Below are positions 19,349 to 30,798 of a stretch of 64,000 nt of DNA, one piece after another (positions within the stretch are counted from its first letter, which is position 1; every line of letters begins with the position of its first letter). This DNA is from Skeletonema tropicum (lineage: Eukaryota > Bacillariophyta > Thalassiosirophyceae > Thalassiosirales > Thalassiosiraceae). The position numbers and the translations under genes were made by a program. Location: the NCBI GenBank assembly GCA_037178625.1, contig CM074137.1, positions 744,001 to 808,000 of the forward strand. Reading direction: 5' to 3'. Below the pieces are notes generated by a model, which searched no databases, had not been told where the DNA came from, and saw only the letters and a list, made by a program, of their open reading frames with translations.

Positions 19349-20287
19349 ATGAATACAAATAATAATACTATCACGGAAGACGACACGATACGTTGCGTCA
19401 TCTGCGGCATCGGTGAAATTGATGACATTGAATTGGATAAATGCTTCGCATGTAAACAAGCTGGATTTTGCAGTGTTGAGTGTAATGACAAAGTTTTATT
19501 CCAGCAACCTGAGCATAGTCATCTGGGCGACTGCCCCATCTGTTGTTTGCCACTACCGCTCGATCAAACGAAATCAATATTGAAGACATGTTGTTGTAAA
19601 GTGATTTGTGCCGGCTGTGACATTGCAAACGTGAAGAGAGAGTTGGAGGGAAAACTCCAGGAGAGGTGTCCGTTCTGCCGGCTCCCGACACCAAAAAATG
19701 ACGATGAAAACGAACTCAATCTCATCAGGAGAGTTAAGGCGAATGATCCCTTTGCAATGTGCCACATGGGTTGGAGGTGTAGCAATGAAGGGGACAGCAA
19801 AAGTGCATTTCAGCACTGGATGAGGGCAGCAAAATTGGGCGATCCGGAAGCACGTTTTCATTTGTCATGCTTGTACGAGAGTGGGTTTAGTTTGGAAGTT
19901 GGAAGGAACGACGAAAAGGATATATTTGGAAGCTACGCCGAAAAGCAAGTTTATCACCTGGAAAAGGCTGCAATTGGTGGTCACGCAGCAGCCAGATACA
20001 ATTTAGCATGTATTGAGAGTGACGTGGGCAGGGAAGAAAGAGCAGTGAAACATTGGATTATCGGTGCCAAACTTGGATGCGACTCTTCTCTGGATCGGGT
20101 TAAGGAATGTTATAGAATAGGCCTAGTCAGCAGAAAAGGACTAGTCAGCAAGGAAGACTTTGCCGCAGCTCTTAGAGGACATCAGGCTGCTGTAGATGCT
20201 ACAAAAAGTTATCAAAGGAAGTTTGCAGAAGTAGCTCGGCAAAAGGCTAAGACTGCTGGGAAAGTTTGGTACAAGGCTGATGAATAA
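19349..20287 (+). CDS. MYND/RING/Sel1 paralogue with half of the MYND finger deleted
   Basis: 312 aa from an ATG. It aligns throughout with the intact relative at 2425-3402. The MYND finger keeps CVICG...CFACK..FCSVEC but then jumps straight to DKVLFQQPE. About 30 residues holding the last His and Cys ligands and the basic linker are missing, so this finger probably cannot bind both zincs. The RING-like module (CPICCLPL, CCCKVICAGC, CPFCRLP) and the Sel1 repeats are complete. A short in-frame duplication (GLVSRKGLVSKEDF) is present near the C-terminus. The uninterrupted frame suggests it is still a gene. Confidence 0.72.
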   Translation: MNTNNNTITEDDTIRCVICGIGEIDDIELDKCFACKQAGFCSVECNDKVLFQQPEHSHLGDCPICCLPLPLDQTKSILKTCCCKVICAGCDIANVKRELEGKLQERCPFCRLPTPKNDDENELNLIRRVKANDPFAMCHMGWRCSNEGDSKSAFQHWMRAAKLGDPEARFHLSCLYESGFSLEVGRNDEKDIFGSYAEKQVYHLEKAAIGGHAAARYNLACIESDVGREERAVKHWIIGAKLGCDSSLDRVKECYRIGLVSRKGLVSKEDFAAALRGHQAAVDATKSYQRKFAEVARQKAKTAGKVWYKADE

Positions 20288-20563
20288 TCTCGAAGGTACA
20301 TAAGAACCATTGCAAGAATTACTCGATTGATGCTAGCATCATTTATACTTTTTCCACTTTTGCTACAGCTCGGCAGAAGTAAGTTGGCTGTGCCTGTGCA
20401 TAACTTATTGAAGGGTGCAGAGGATTCATTGACCATAGCAAGTCTATTTAGCGCAGCTAGCTGGTCACCTAATTTATCAATCCTACAAAAGTAGGCAATC
20501 TACAAAAGTAGGCAATCATTTTATCATTGAAATGCTGGAAGAATGATAGATCACTTTCTTCCC

Positions 20564-22177
20564 TCACTTTTCTGTAGCAATCAATGCACCAGTTACAAGC
20601 TCAGGATCCTTTTTCAACAGATTGTACGTCGTGTCAACGAGCAATCTATCATTGTGAGAATCACCCAATGTTGTCGTAGCAGTAGCTGCAGCCAGCATGA
20701 AAGGATACAGACTACTCACGTCATCCTTTGTCGAAGTGGTTTGCCCGGCATTCAATCTCCATAGCAACTGAACAATGCCCATGTAATCATCACCATGATC
20801 TTCTTCATTGCAGTTGGCAGTATTCATTTTATGCCACCAAGTCATGCCAAAAGCAATAGCTTGAAGAAACGGTGATCTACTTCGTACCTCCTTGTCAGAA
20901 TATGGAATGGCATCACTAGCAGCCACGCCTGACACATCACTTTCACATCTTTTCATCAACTGGAAAGGAACAGTCACCGCATCTGGATACCAAGTCAACA
21001 ATTTCTTGATCATTTGAATCCGATTCTTTTCCAGTCGAGGATTGTCAGAAGTATACCTCACTCGAATTTCTTTCCCGACACTTGTCAAGTCAAATGAGAA
21101 TGGCCTTGCCTCCATTGCAACATGAAATGGCAATTTCCCTGTTGTTTTATCGGGCGTTGCAGCACAAACGTCTGCAGGAGTCCATGCTGCAGACTGTGAT
21201 GACATCATGTCGACAATGCCTTGTCTATGAGGCGAGACAACCCACTCCAGAAGAGATATTGGGCAGTATAAAGATATGGACGCACATTGTTGTACGAGCA
21301 TACTTGTTGTTGGTTGCTGATTCGGGTGATAATTTTCAGCAAGATCATTTCTCGAGGCAAATTGCAGCATCCGTTCAGCTAATTCCCAATAGTCTGTCAA
21401 CCTAGAGAGCTCACGAGTGTTGCGAGTTGATGGATCCAACTGACGTTTAATCCAACCACCATGATATGCCATCCAACCCATTAGCGGAGTGTTGCCTGAG
21501 GAATCAGGACGTATGACAGTTTTTCTTGCCCACTCTTTGAGATTGTTCTCATTGGACCAGTCGTTATCGATGTAGTATTGTATTTCATCGAGGTAGCAAC
21601 GTAATACTTCTGTTGAGGCACCGGTGGAAGATGCTACTAGAAAGGGCGTGGAAGAATCTTTGCATGTTGCCCCCCATATGATTAGGTTTGTTGCGTTGTA
21701 GATTTTATCATTATCGACACTCTCATTTTTGCTGATTTCATCGCTCCCGTCGCCACCGCAATCATCCACACGCAAAGAAAATCGTCGCAATGTTCGTGCC
21801 AAACGGAATAGTGCCATGATCATATCGACCGGGGGCTTGCAAAAGCTAGCCGAGTGCAAAGGCGTATTGCCCCATTGGTCAGAAAAGGTAATTTGTCGAT
21901 AAACATATCCTACCCATTGATGCAATGATAGTTGCGCTGCAGTCTGGGCAGTATGGATGTGAGTATCAAAATATTCATCAAAATATTCCTCCTTTGCTTC
22001 GTTGTCATTGAAACAAGATGCGGCGAAAGATGCAGCAGCAGCAGAGTCGGCAGCCCGTTCGACACCAATAATGGATCTATTGCAAAATTCAATCGCCTCA
22101 TCCCAAGCGAAGGTGCTGGATAGGCGATAGAGATATTGCTCGTCTTGGAGCTTGTGAAGGAGAGCGGAATCCGTCAT
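20564..22177 (-). CDS. Ankyrin-like repeat protein, copy 1
   Basis: 537 aa, intronless, start MTDSALLHKLQDEQ. Recognisable ankyrin-type units are DQWGNTPLHSASFCKPPVDMI, DSSTPFLVASSTGASTEVLRC, DSSGNTPLMGWMAYH, TGKLPFHVAMEARP, and SRSPFLQAIAFGM. The rest is helical with no enzyme motif. Near-identical to the gene at 24063-25616. The main difference is about 20 extra residues (around CGGDGSDEISKNESVDNDK) in the linker after the first repeat. It probably mediates protein contacts; partner and location are unknown. Confidence 0.72.
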   Translation of the reverse strand: MTDSALLHKLQDEQYLYRLSSTFAWDEAIEFCNRSIIGVERAADSAAAASFAASCFNDNEAKEEYFDEYFDTHIHTAQTAAQLSLHQWVGYVYRQITFSDQWGNTPLHSASFCKPPVDMIMALFRLARTLRRFSLRVDDCGGDGSDEISKNESVDNDKIYNATNLIIWGATCKDSSTPFLVASSTGASTEVLRCYLDEIQYYIDNDWSNENNLKEWARKTVIRPDSSGNTPLMGWMAYHGGWIKRQLDPSTRNTRELSRLTDYWELAERMLQFASRNDLAENYHPNQQPTTSMLVQQCASISLYCPISLLEWVVSPHRQGIVDMMSSQSAAWTPADVCAATPDKTTGKLPFHVAMEARPFSFDLTSVGKEIRVRYTSDNPRLEKNRIQMIKKLLTWYPDAVTVPFQLMKRCESDVSGVAASDAIPYSDKEVRSRSPFLQAIAFGMTWWHKMNTANCNEEDHGDDYMGIVQLLWRLNAGQTTSTKDDVSSLYPFMLAAATATTTLGDSHNDRLLVDTTYNLLKKDPELVTGALIATEK

Positions 22178-24062
22178 CTATGTTGGTTGCTTTTCTAAAA
22201 GGTACTGAAAAGATAGAGTATGTGAGCGAAGCTCTTCTCTAGAGTTACGCGTGCTCGCGGAATGAATAGAAACTAGGATGTTACTCTCTCTTTAGGATCA
22301 TCAGCAATGCAAATTTGGCTCTGCAGTTCCATACATAATAGTATTATTATGCTCTGTGTACTCTCAAATAATAGAAGAGATGGTCATTGTAGTTGTTTTC
22401 CCTTGCTCTCTCTAGAGTATGGTAGGAAGGAACGACGGCATCTTTATCTTATTTCCTATGTTGCTGGGTTGCTGGTTCGATCGCGTTCGATCGAGTCAAG
22501 AACGAAAGTTCAACAAAAATAAGAGATAGACATCTCTTTTGAGAGAAAATGACAGGTTCCATTATATTTTGATTTGACTTACATTGGGGGTGCGATCTGG
22601 GAAATAATAGCTACTGCAGCACATGTTCGTTATCACTTAGCGTAGATAATGTCGCCTCTTGAGGGCCCACCAGACGTACTTTAAAATTTCTGTTTCATAT
22701 ATGATTTGACTTACATTGGCCTGCCTACCTAAAATATTAATATTCATATAACGTAGGGTTGTTGGTATAGTGTTCAGCATCGGAAATTCTGTGCTTGGCA
22801 TTGTGCACTGCTTGCATGAATGTGAGTGGATGAATTGACAGAGAAACGAAACGAAGTAGACTCTCACACTCTAATCGAGGTAAAGAAGAGATCAACTTTG
22901 GCATTGTAATATCAGTATCACTTTACGCTTTGCTATTTTCTATTTCTAGCAGATTAATGGATGCGTCAGGTAACTCATCATCAACCCAACGCTCGACCTC
23001 CGCTCTTCCCATATGTTCTACACACACAAAGGTGGCGAGGCTGAATCAATAGCCCTAGAAAAGTTAAAAGTTATGGTTATGAAGTGTTCTCGTTCTCGTT
23101 CTCGTTCTCGTCTTGATTTGATCTTGCACAGTTTGAAGATTAGAAGCCACAACAGCCTTAATTGAGATGATGATCTTTCATTGAATGTTAGCAGTCTGGG
23201 TAGGACAGGATATCTCTCTATTCCTCTCTAGAGAGTATCACCCTTGGCTTGCTTGATGCTTGTTGTCATAGCTCTAGAGTGTGCCGGGTGCTCAGTAAGT
23301 CGTGATCGAGGGAAGCTACTTACAGAAGAGTTATCCAAGACCCCTCCAAGACACCTACTTACGATATTTTGCTGTTCTCGGCCTCGTGACAATTTTTTTT
23401 AATGGAAAATTAGGATTTGCCAGGGATTTGCCGTTCTTCCAACCCAACTCAAGGATACACGCGATAGACTGACACCAAAGAAAAAGAAAGGGAAATGGCA
23501 CCTTTTTACGGGGGCAATATACGTAGGAATAAGTATATATGTGCTTCTCACCTCTCAGACCACATCATGCTCAGATACCGCCCTCAAAACACTTTGTTGC
23601 TTTGACGATGTAAGTACCATGCCCGCGAGAGCCAAGAGAAATATTTTAATTATGGCGACCACGCAAATCAAAAGCAAACGTAGTCAATAGACCAAAAAAT
23701 ACCGCTGAATCCAATGGAGGATGGAGGCAACAAAATCAAAATCTCTTCGTGGTAGCGATGGCGTGGAGTACTCATGTATTTTGAGAATACGACACTTTTC
23801 CTACAGCTCGGCAGAAGTAAGTTGGCTGTGACTGTGCATAACTTATTGAAGGATACAGAGCAATGATTTATTGCCCATAGGAAGGAATATACATATGCAG
23901 TAGTCAAAAGGTCGCCCCATTTATATTATAGCAGCTAGTTTGCTAGTCTCCCAGTATCTACGCAGCTAGCCAGTCACCTAATTTATCAATCTAGCAAAAG
24001 CAAAAGCAGGCTGGCATTTTATCATTGAAATGCTGGAAGAATAAAAAATCACTTTTCTTCGC
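22178..24062. other. Long intergenic region with dispersed repeat and duplicated flank
   Basis: 1.9 kb with no convincing gene. It contains a 50-bp repeat (22645-22694) found again at 38879-38928 and two copies of GATTTGACTTACATTGG (about 22570 and 22704). There is a short TTCTCG/CTCGTT microsatellite near 23088-23116. From about 23800 lies the duplicated flank (CAGCTCGGCAGAAGTAAG) shared with 20366-20410. Confidence 0.4.
22645..22694. repeat. 50-bp dispersed repeat, copy 1
   Basis: Matches 38879-38928 without mismatch. No gene directly follows it on either strand. Confidence 0.8.
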
Positions 24063-25720
24063 TCATTTTTCTGTAGCAATCAATGCACCAGTTACAAGCT
24101 CAGGATCCTTTTTCAACAGATTGTACGTCGTGTCAACGAGCAATCTATCATTGTGAGAATCACCCAATGTTGTCGTAGCAGTAGCTGCAGCCAGCATGAA
24201 AGGATACAGACCACTCACGTCATCCTTTGTCGACGTGTTTTGCCCTGCATTCAATCTCCATAGCAACTGGACAATGCCCATGCAATCATCATTATGATCT
24301 TCTTCACTGCAGTTAGCAGTATTCATTTTATGCCACCAAGTCATGCCAAAAGCAATAGCTTGAAGAAACGGTGATCTACTTCGTACCTCCTTGTCAGAAT
24401 GTGGAATGGCATCACTAGCAGCCACGCCTGACACATCACTTTCACATCTTTTCATCAACTGGAAAGGAACAGTCACCGCATCTGGATACCAAGTCAACAA
24501 TTTCTTGATCATTTGAATCCGATTCTTTTCCAGTCGAGGATTGTCAGAAGTATACCTCACTCGAATTTCTTTCCCGACACTTGTCAAGTCAAATGAGAAT
24601 GGCCTTGCCTCCATTGCAACATGAAATGGCAATTTCCCTTTTGTTTTATCGGGCGTTGCAGCACAAACGTCTGCAGGAGTCCATGCTGCAGACTGTGATG
24701 ACATCATATCGACATTGCCTTGTCTATGAGGCGAGACCACCCACTCCAGAAGAGATATTGGGCAGTATAAAGATATGGACGCACATTGTTGTACGAGCAT
24801 ACTTGTTGTTGGTTGCTGATTCGGGTGATAATTTTCAGCAAGATCATTTCTCGAGGCAAATTGCAGCATCCGTTCAGCTAATTCCCAATAGTCTTTGATT
24901 CTAGAGAGCTCACGAGTGTTGCGAGTTGATGGATCCAACTGACGTTTAATCCAAACATCGTGATATGCCATCCAGCCCATTAGCGGAGTGTTGCCTGAGG
25001 AATCTGGACGTATGACAGTTTTTCTTGCCCATTCTTTGAGATTGTTCTCATTGGACCAGTCGTTATCGATGTAGTACTCTATTTCATTGAGGTAGCAATG
25101 TAATACTTCTGTTGAGGCACCGGTGGAAGACGCTACTAGAAAGGGCGTGGAAGAATCTTTGCTGGTTGCTCCCCAAATGATTAGGTTTGTTAGGGCAAAA
25201 TCATTCACATGCACAGAGAATCTTCGCAGGGTTCGTGCCAATCGAAATAGTGCCATGATCATATCGACCGGGGGCTTGCAAAAGCTAGCCGAGTGCAAAG
25301 GCGTATTGCCCCATTGGTCCGAGAAGGTAATTTGTTGATAAACATATCTTATCAATTCTTGGAGTGATACTTGCGTTACAGAGCTGCGAAAATGAGTATC
25401 CAAAGATTCATCAAAATATTCCTCATTTGCTCCGTTGTCATTGAAACAAGATGCGGCGAAAGATGCAGCAGCTGCAGCAGCAGAGTCGGAAGCCCGCTCG
25501 ACACCAAGAATGCATCTGTTGCAAAACTCAATCGCCTCATCCCAAGCGAAGGTGCTGGATAGGCGATAGAGATATTGCTCGTCTTGGAGCTTGTGAAGGA
25601 AAGCGGAATCTGCCATATTTATTTCGTTCGAAAGAGAGATGTACTGAAAAGATGTTGAGTGAAGCTCTAAAGCTAAAGTTACGCGTGCTCGCGGAATGAG
25701 TATGGGCACATACCTCTAGA
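23800..25720. repeat. Second copy of a 1.9-kb segmental duplication
   Basis: Sequence from about 23800 (CTACAGCTCGGCAGAAGTAAG) through the ankyrin-like gene to about 25720 (GTTACGCGTGCTCGCGGAATGA) matches 20364-22265. Both units keep the same orientation. The left end in copy 1 adjoins a MYND gene; in copy 2 no MYND remnant is visible upstream. Confidence 0.7.
24063..25616 (-). CDS. Ankyrin-like repeat protein, copy 2
   Basis: About 517 aa from the ATG at 25616 (MADSAFLHKLQDEQ). The frame extends upstream to an ATG at 25709, but the shorter start matches copy 1. Protein and DNA are almost identical to 20564-22177 over the whole length, and the 3' flank is duplicated too. Relative to copy 1 it lacks about 20 linker residues and carries small substitutions. 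Both copies have intact frames, which suggests a recent duplication. Confidence 0.72.
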   Translation of the reverse strand: MADSAFLHKLQDEQYLYRLSSTFAWDEAIEFCNRCILGVERASDSAAAAAASFAASCFNDNGANEEYFDESLDTHFRSSVTQVSLQELIRYVYQQITFSDQWGNTPLHSASFCKPPVDMIMALFRLARTLRRFSVHVNDFALTNLIIWGATSKDSSTPFLVASSTGASTEVLHCYLNEIEYYIDNDWSNENNLKEWARKTVIRPDSSGNTPLMGWMAYHDVWIKRQLDPSTRNTRELSRIKDYWELAERMLQFASRNDLAENYHPNQQPTTSMLVQQCASISLYCPISLLEWVVSPHRQGNVDMMSSQSAAWTPADVCAATPDKTKGKLPFHVAMEARPFSFDLTSVGKEIRVRYTSDNPRLEKNRIQMIKKLLTWYPDAVTVPFQLMKRCESDVSGVAASDAIPHSDKEVRSRSPFLQAIAFGMTWWHKMNTANCSEEDHNDDCMGIVQLLWRLNAGQNTSTKDDVSGLYPFMLAAATATTTLGDSHNDRLLVDTTYNLLKKDPELVTGALIATEK

Positions 25721-25942
25721 TGTCACTCTCGCTTTATCTTAATTAAGGTTCATCAGGATGTAACATGCTCTGTTTACTCTCAAATAATAACGGAAGAGAA
25801 GGCCTTGTCGGAGGAATAATACATGGGAGTACTTAGGGATAGTACACGGCATCTTTCCTCTCGACATGGCATGGAACATGGAACATGGCTGGGTAAAATG
25901 TTCCTCAAAGATACCGTAAGTTCAAGTAGATAATAATATTAT

Positions 25943-26087
25943 TGATGATGTGACTCGACTCGACTCGACTGCCAGACCGATCCTTCCATTGAAGTTGGAA
26001 GATATCGGCACTTTCCAGCATTGTTCAACGTAGTTAAAACCTCTTATAATTCGATTTTACCAACATTGATGCTGTGCTGGTTCATCA
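25943..26087 (+). repeat. 5' LTR of the copia element
   Basis: 145 bp, starts TGATGATGTGACTCG and ends GGTTCATCA. The internal sequence after it begins GGTAGAGCCCATTACG, where a primer-binding site is expected. Confidence 0.92.
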
Positions 26088-26229
26088 GGTAGAGCCCATT
26101 ACGTCCAGAGGCGAGAGAACTATTGAATTGGCGTTCAGTTCACGTTCATCTTCGCCTCGTCCTCTGCCCCTTTGTGGGGTAGTCGAACCATTTTGATTAT
26201 CCACCAGTACCAGCTCAAACTATCCTACA

Positions 26230-29200
26230 ATGACTTCCTCCGATCCAGCCGTGCCAATGACTTGGCCTCATGCTACGCCTGATGTCGACCGAACCACTCA
26301 CTCTGGAGGCGGAGTGCTTCATGTCAATGGCGAAGAATTAGCCACCCATCCGCAACAACATCTATGGATCGACGATGTCTCAAAATCTAAAGTTGAAACC
26401 TACGCGGCTTGGACCGCCTCTCATGGATACAAATTTTATGCCATCACACCATTTTCCTCCGTTGCTGCTTGGACGGCAACATATCCAACATTCATCCTTG
26501 CTACTACCCTTCCAGGCATTGGTCAGGAGCAATCACCCATCCCTCCTTTCACGCCCGAAGCTCCTCCGCAGCAACAGGCCGTCATTCCATTAACTCCAAT
26601 CCGCCCTCAACAGGCCACCACGTCAGCCCCTCCAGCTGCATCATCAGCGGCCGCACCTTCACCAGGTGTGTCTGTTGCACCAAGTACTATCGCTCCTTCG
26701 GCGGCGACTGCCGCTTCTACGGCTGCTGCGTCTACAGCTGCCCTTCCTCCCCAAACTACGGCGCCGGCACCTCCTCATGCCCCAGCCTTGGATCCTACTG
26801 TCCTACTCCTTCAACAACTTGTGGCCGCGGTTGCTCGTCCGGCACCTGCTCCAACTCCGGCACCAGCCCCCGTCCCAGCTGCTGCTCCAATTCCTCCACC
26901 AGCTCCTGTTCCGGCTGCTGCCCCCATTCCTCCACCAGCTCATGTTCCGACTGCTGCTCCGAATCCTCCATCAGTTGCTGCCTCGATTCCTCCTGCTCCC
27001 ACGTCCCAGGATGTAACAAACGCGTTATTGCTCCAATTGGTGCAACACATGGTCGCCGAAAAGAAACCTCCTCCTACCAAACCCACGATGCCATCATGGG
27101 ATGGTACCGAGGAGAATGCCGCCAAGTTTCTTCAGGCAATTGACCTATTCAAGAGCGACAAATACTTTGACGGAGTAACTGATTGGACGCAAACTCAGAG
27201 TGGGGAAGAAGAGTACAGTCGTTATATCATGAGTCAGCTACTCGACACGGTGCCTAATGAACTCATTCATCCCTATCTCTCCAACTCCAAATATAAAAAT
27301 GATGGAATTGCGGTATTGAGGGATTACTTAGAAGAGATCAATCCTACGTCGCCTCAGAACTTGCTCAAGACTGCTATCGATTGGGCGTCTTTGGAAATGG
27401 GACCTCAGGAAACTGGCTCACAATTCATGAAATGAGTGCGTGACCTTTCCATTCGGCTTAAGGATTGCTCTCTCCCTCAATTCGTCTATCTTCTGGCTCT
27501 TGCGAAACTCTGTGCTGAGCGTTACCCGGGGATTCGTGCCAAATATCAGCAGGGTGATCCAACATTGACATCAGGTACTGTGGAAACACTCACTGAGGCT
27601 GTCAAGCAAGAAGATATCCTTGCCAAGATTTCTGATCCTTATGGACAGGACCGAGGCCTTCCGTCTGCTAATCGTGCCAGTTCAGCCAATCCTTCACAGC
27701 AACCTCCGCCTCGTCAACCTCCTCCGGAACGTCAAACTCCTCCGGAACGTCAAAACAGCTATCCGTACAAACCCATGAAGTGGGTCAAGCTAGATGAGCT
27801 CTTTAAAGAGGGAGTCAAATGCCCAGTCTGTTACCAGCCTCTCGACAACTTTCATAAGTTATGTGATGGCTGTCCAGCCGCAGCTCGTTCTGGCTATGTG
27901 ATCATAAAAGATAAGGCGGCGGCCGATGAAGTTCTCCAAAAGTTCAAGGTTTATATGGATAACAAGAAGAAGAAGTCGTCTGATGCCACTCCTGATGCGC
28001 ACGTCTCTGGCAAACGTGCCACGTCTTCTGAGCGCCATTCCACTGCCCCGGCACAGGCTCCTCTTCCTCGAGAGTCGGATGTCAATCCTTATGCAGCCCT
28101 CCGAGCGGGCCGTGAAGTTGATACGGAATTGAGTTCCGATGATGATGATGATGCTGAATTCCAATCTGAGGAAGTCGGCCTTTGGACAGAGGTTGTTGCT
28201 AAAAATAGCTCTAAAGCTAAAAATTCCACTTCTGGTTACGTTCGTGTTCAACGCTGCTCTGCTCGGTCCGCAACTGCAACCACTGCGTCTGATTTTTCCT
28301 CTACAGTCACATCGGCGTTTCAAACCTTTCTTCATCACAACCCAGACAAGCTGCAACTTGTTGATACTGCAGCAGATCGGGCTTGTGCTGATAGCGGCGC
28401 AACTCATACTATGGTACCCGATCACCAAGCCTTTCTCTCGTACCGAAAGTGTCCGCCTGGACGAGTCTGTGATCTTGGCGATGCGACATCTGTACCTATT
28501 CAAGGAGAAGGAACCGCGGTAGTTCGTCTCAATGGCAAAGTTGTGCTACTCCGTAATGTTCTTCACGTTCCGGCCCTCAGGAGTCCTTTGTACTCACTGC
28601 GTAAACACAGAAAGATGCCTGGATGTGGGGTCTTTTCTTGGCACGATGAGGGGTCTTACCTTATCTTTCCTAATTTCATCTTGGAAGTTGATGATTCCGC
28701 GGACAATCTCATTAGTTACGAACCGCTCGGCCGATCATTTGTGGGCAAGCATGATTATGCTGAACCTCGCGTTTATCCAACAACATCTGCTCGCCCGGCT
28801 CAGACACCGGTACTCAACGTGTCTGACTCGCCGCATGTCATCCCTCCGGAAGTTGAAGATAGTACCAGAGTCTCAGTCCCGAGCGATGCTGTCAATATGT
28901 CCTTTGATCAGGCTGGGGATGATACAACTGTGTCTACTGAAGCCACTGATTCTAACTCAGCGGACGCAGATTCACAGTCTATCTCAGAATCTCCGGTGCC
29001 CGATGACTCGTCCGTAAGTCCGGCACCGCAAGCCGATGTGGAACCTCCGCCACCTATCTCGTTATCCACCCTTCGTCAACTCCATGACGATCCTACTCAA
29101 CTGCCACCAGTCCGTCCAAGCAATGTACCTGCTCCATGTGAGCATCGTACCACGTTTGATACACTCCAGCTTCATCGTATCTTCGCGTGTCGCAAATTTC

Positions 29201-30384
29201 GCAACCAAAACTTCATCACTGAGGCATCTGCCAATGCCAAACTGATATCTACAGGGGAACGTCCACCAACCCTTGGAGATTTTACAACTATTCCAAATCC
29301 ACCACGAGGCAAGCCAAATAAGAAACGTCGAAAACTCTTAGATAAGTGTCACATGGATATTGTATTCGGTGATAGCGTCGGTCTTCATGGCTTTCGCTAT
29401 GCCTTACTTCTAGTGGATGTTGCCACAAGATATTCATGGATCTATGGTCTCACATCGGTCACAGGCAGAGAGATTGTCAATGCTCTCGAATCTTTTCGTG
29501 CCGACGCGGGTCGTCTTCCTCGACGTTTTCATACGGATTTTGACAAGAAACTCATCGGTGGCAAAGCTCTTCGCTTTATTCTCAAACATAAGAGTCGGGT
29601 CATCGCGGCTCCTGCCGGCTATCAATCTGCTAATGGCCTTGTGGAACGCACTTGGCGTACTATCATCGAAATGGCGAGAGCCTACTTGACGGAGAAACAA
29701 ATGCCTAGAGACTATTGGTTCTTTGCCTTGAACCACGCTGTCAATATGCTCAATCAAGTCCCTGGTCGACTTAACAATAAACTTACATCTCCATTTGAAT
29801 TAGTTCATGGGGTGAAACCGGATTCACGTACATGGTTCGAACTATTCTCGGTGGGATTCTTCTCCCACGATAAGGACGTGACATCTACAGACTCACGTAC
29901 TAAATCGCAGGCTCAAACATTGGATGGTATTGCGGTCGGTCGGGATCCAGCAACTAATACCATCACTTTCTACAATCCTGTCACACGCAAATATTACCGT
30001 CCTCCTGCTTTCAAACTTGATGAGAGTGCCCATCCAGGCACAATGTACCCCAAGAACATTCGATATGATGGAGGTCTCACGTGTGGACTTCTTCGTTACA
30101 ATACTGACCCGGTTCCAGAGCCATATCCTCCTGGCACTCGCGTTACTATTGAGAAAGACGGCGCTTCTATTAAAGGTACGGTTCAGAACATTCCCATGGT
30201 CAACACTCCTTTCGTCTCTTCATCAGCAGACACTCCTGAAGCTGAGTCACTATATGTCATTCATCTGGATAATGGCAGTACTACTGAATTAAGCTACGAA
30301 GACTTAGTCTCGTATGAATCTCCTCCAGACGCCGCAGCTTCCGCTGTCGCGGACGTCTTTGATGGCCTTCCTCATTTTCTATGA
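26230..30384 (+). pseudogene. copia Gag-protease-integrase frame with in-frame TGA
   Basis: One reading frame from the ATG at 26230, interrupted by TGA at 27433-27435 and ended by TGA at 30382-30384. The first 401 codons are Pro/Ala-rich and then Gag-like. After the stop the frame continues without a gap through the rest of Gag and a zinc-knuckle variant (CPVCYQPLDNFHKLCDGC). The protease active site follows (ADSGATHTM), then the integrase core: HMDIVFGD, HTDFD, and GYQSANGLVERTW with the third acidic residue. Simple nonsense mutations are the easiest reading; regulated readthrough of the first TGA is possible but untested. Confidence 0.85.
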
Positions 30385-30798
30385 CAAGATTCCAAAATCA
30401 CTCTAGATCACAATGGCGCTTTCCAACGCGGCTATCTTCATTACTCGCCTCAAGGGGGGTTTGCCTTCGTTCATCGTAAACATCCTCGTTCAAAACAAAT
30501 TGACTGGTCCGTTCCCCTTCCTGACCTTCGTCAGAACTGGACTACTCTAGTGGGAGATGATACTCTAATTGCCGGTCATGGTGCGATTAGCTCTTTTCTC
30601 CGTCCCAATTCGTCTAACAATGCCCCTTCAGCAAACTTCGTCTCGGCTAAAAACCTGCTATCGCCGTGCCCACCATCACTTCAACAGGCTCTTCATCCAA
30701 CAAACCCAGATCGTCACGTTTGGTTGGCATCGTATCAAGAAGAAGCCCAAGGCTTGATGGATCACAACGTCTACTTTAAGATTTCCGTTAATTTTTGA
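30385..30798 (+). pseudogene. copia linker region between the second TGA and the frameshift
   Basis: The same frame continues past the TGA at 30382 with about 137 codons (NGAFQRGYLHYSPQGGFAFV...WLASYQEEAQGLMDHNVY), which normally link integrase to reverse transcriptase. A repeat of TTGATGGATCACAACGTCTA offset by 41 bp (30754 and 30795), with 22 bp of filler, shifts the frame and gives a stop at 30796-30798. Confidence 0.75.

Noticed and set aside
25616..25709. Upstream start for ankyrin-like copy 2
   Set aside because: The extra 31 residues have no counterpart in copy 1, which starts at the equivalent of 25616.
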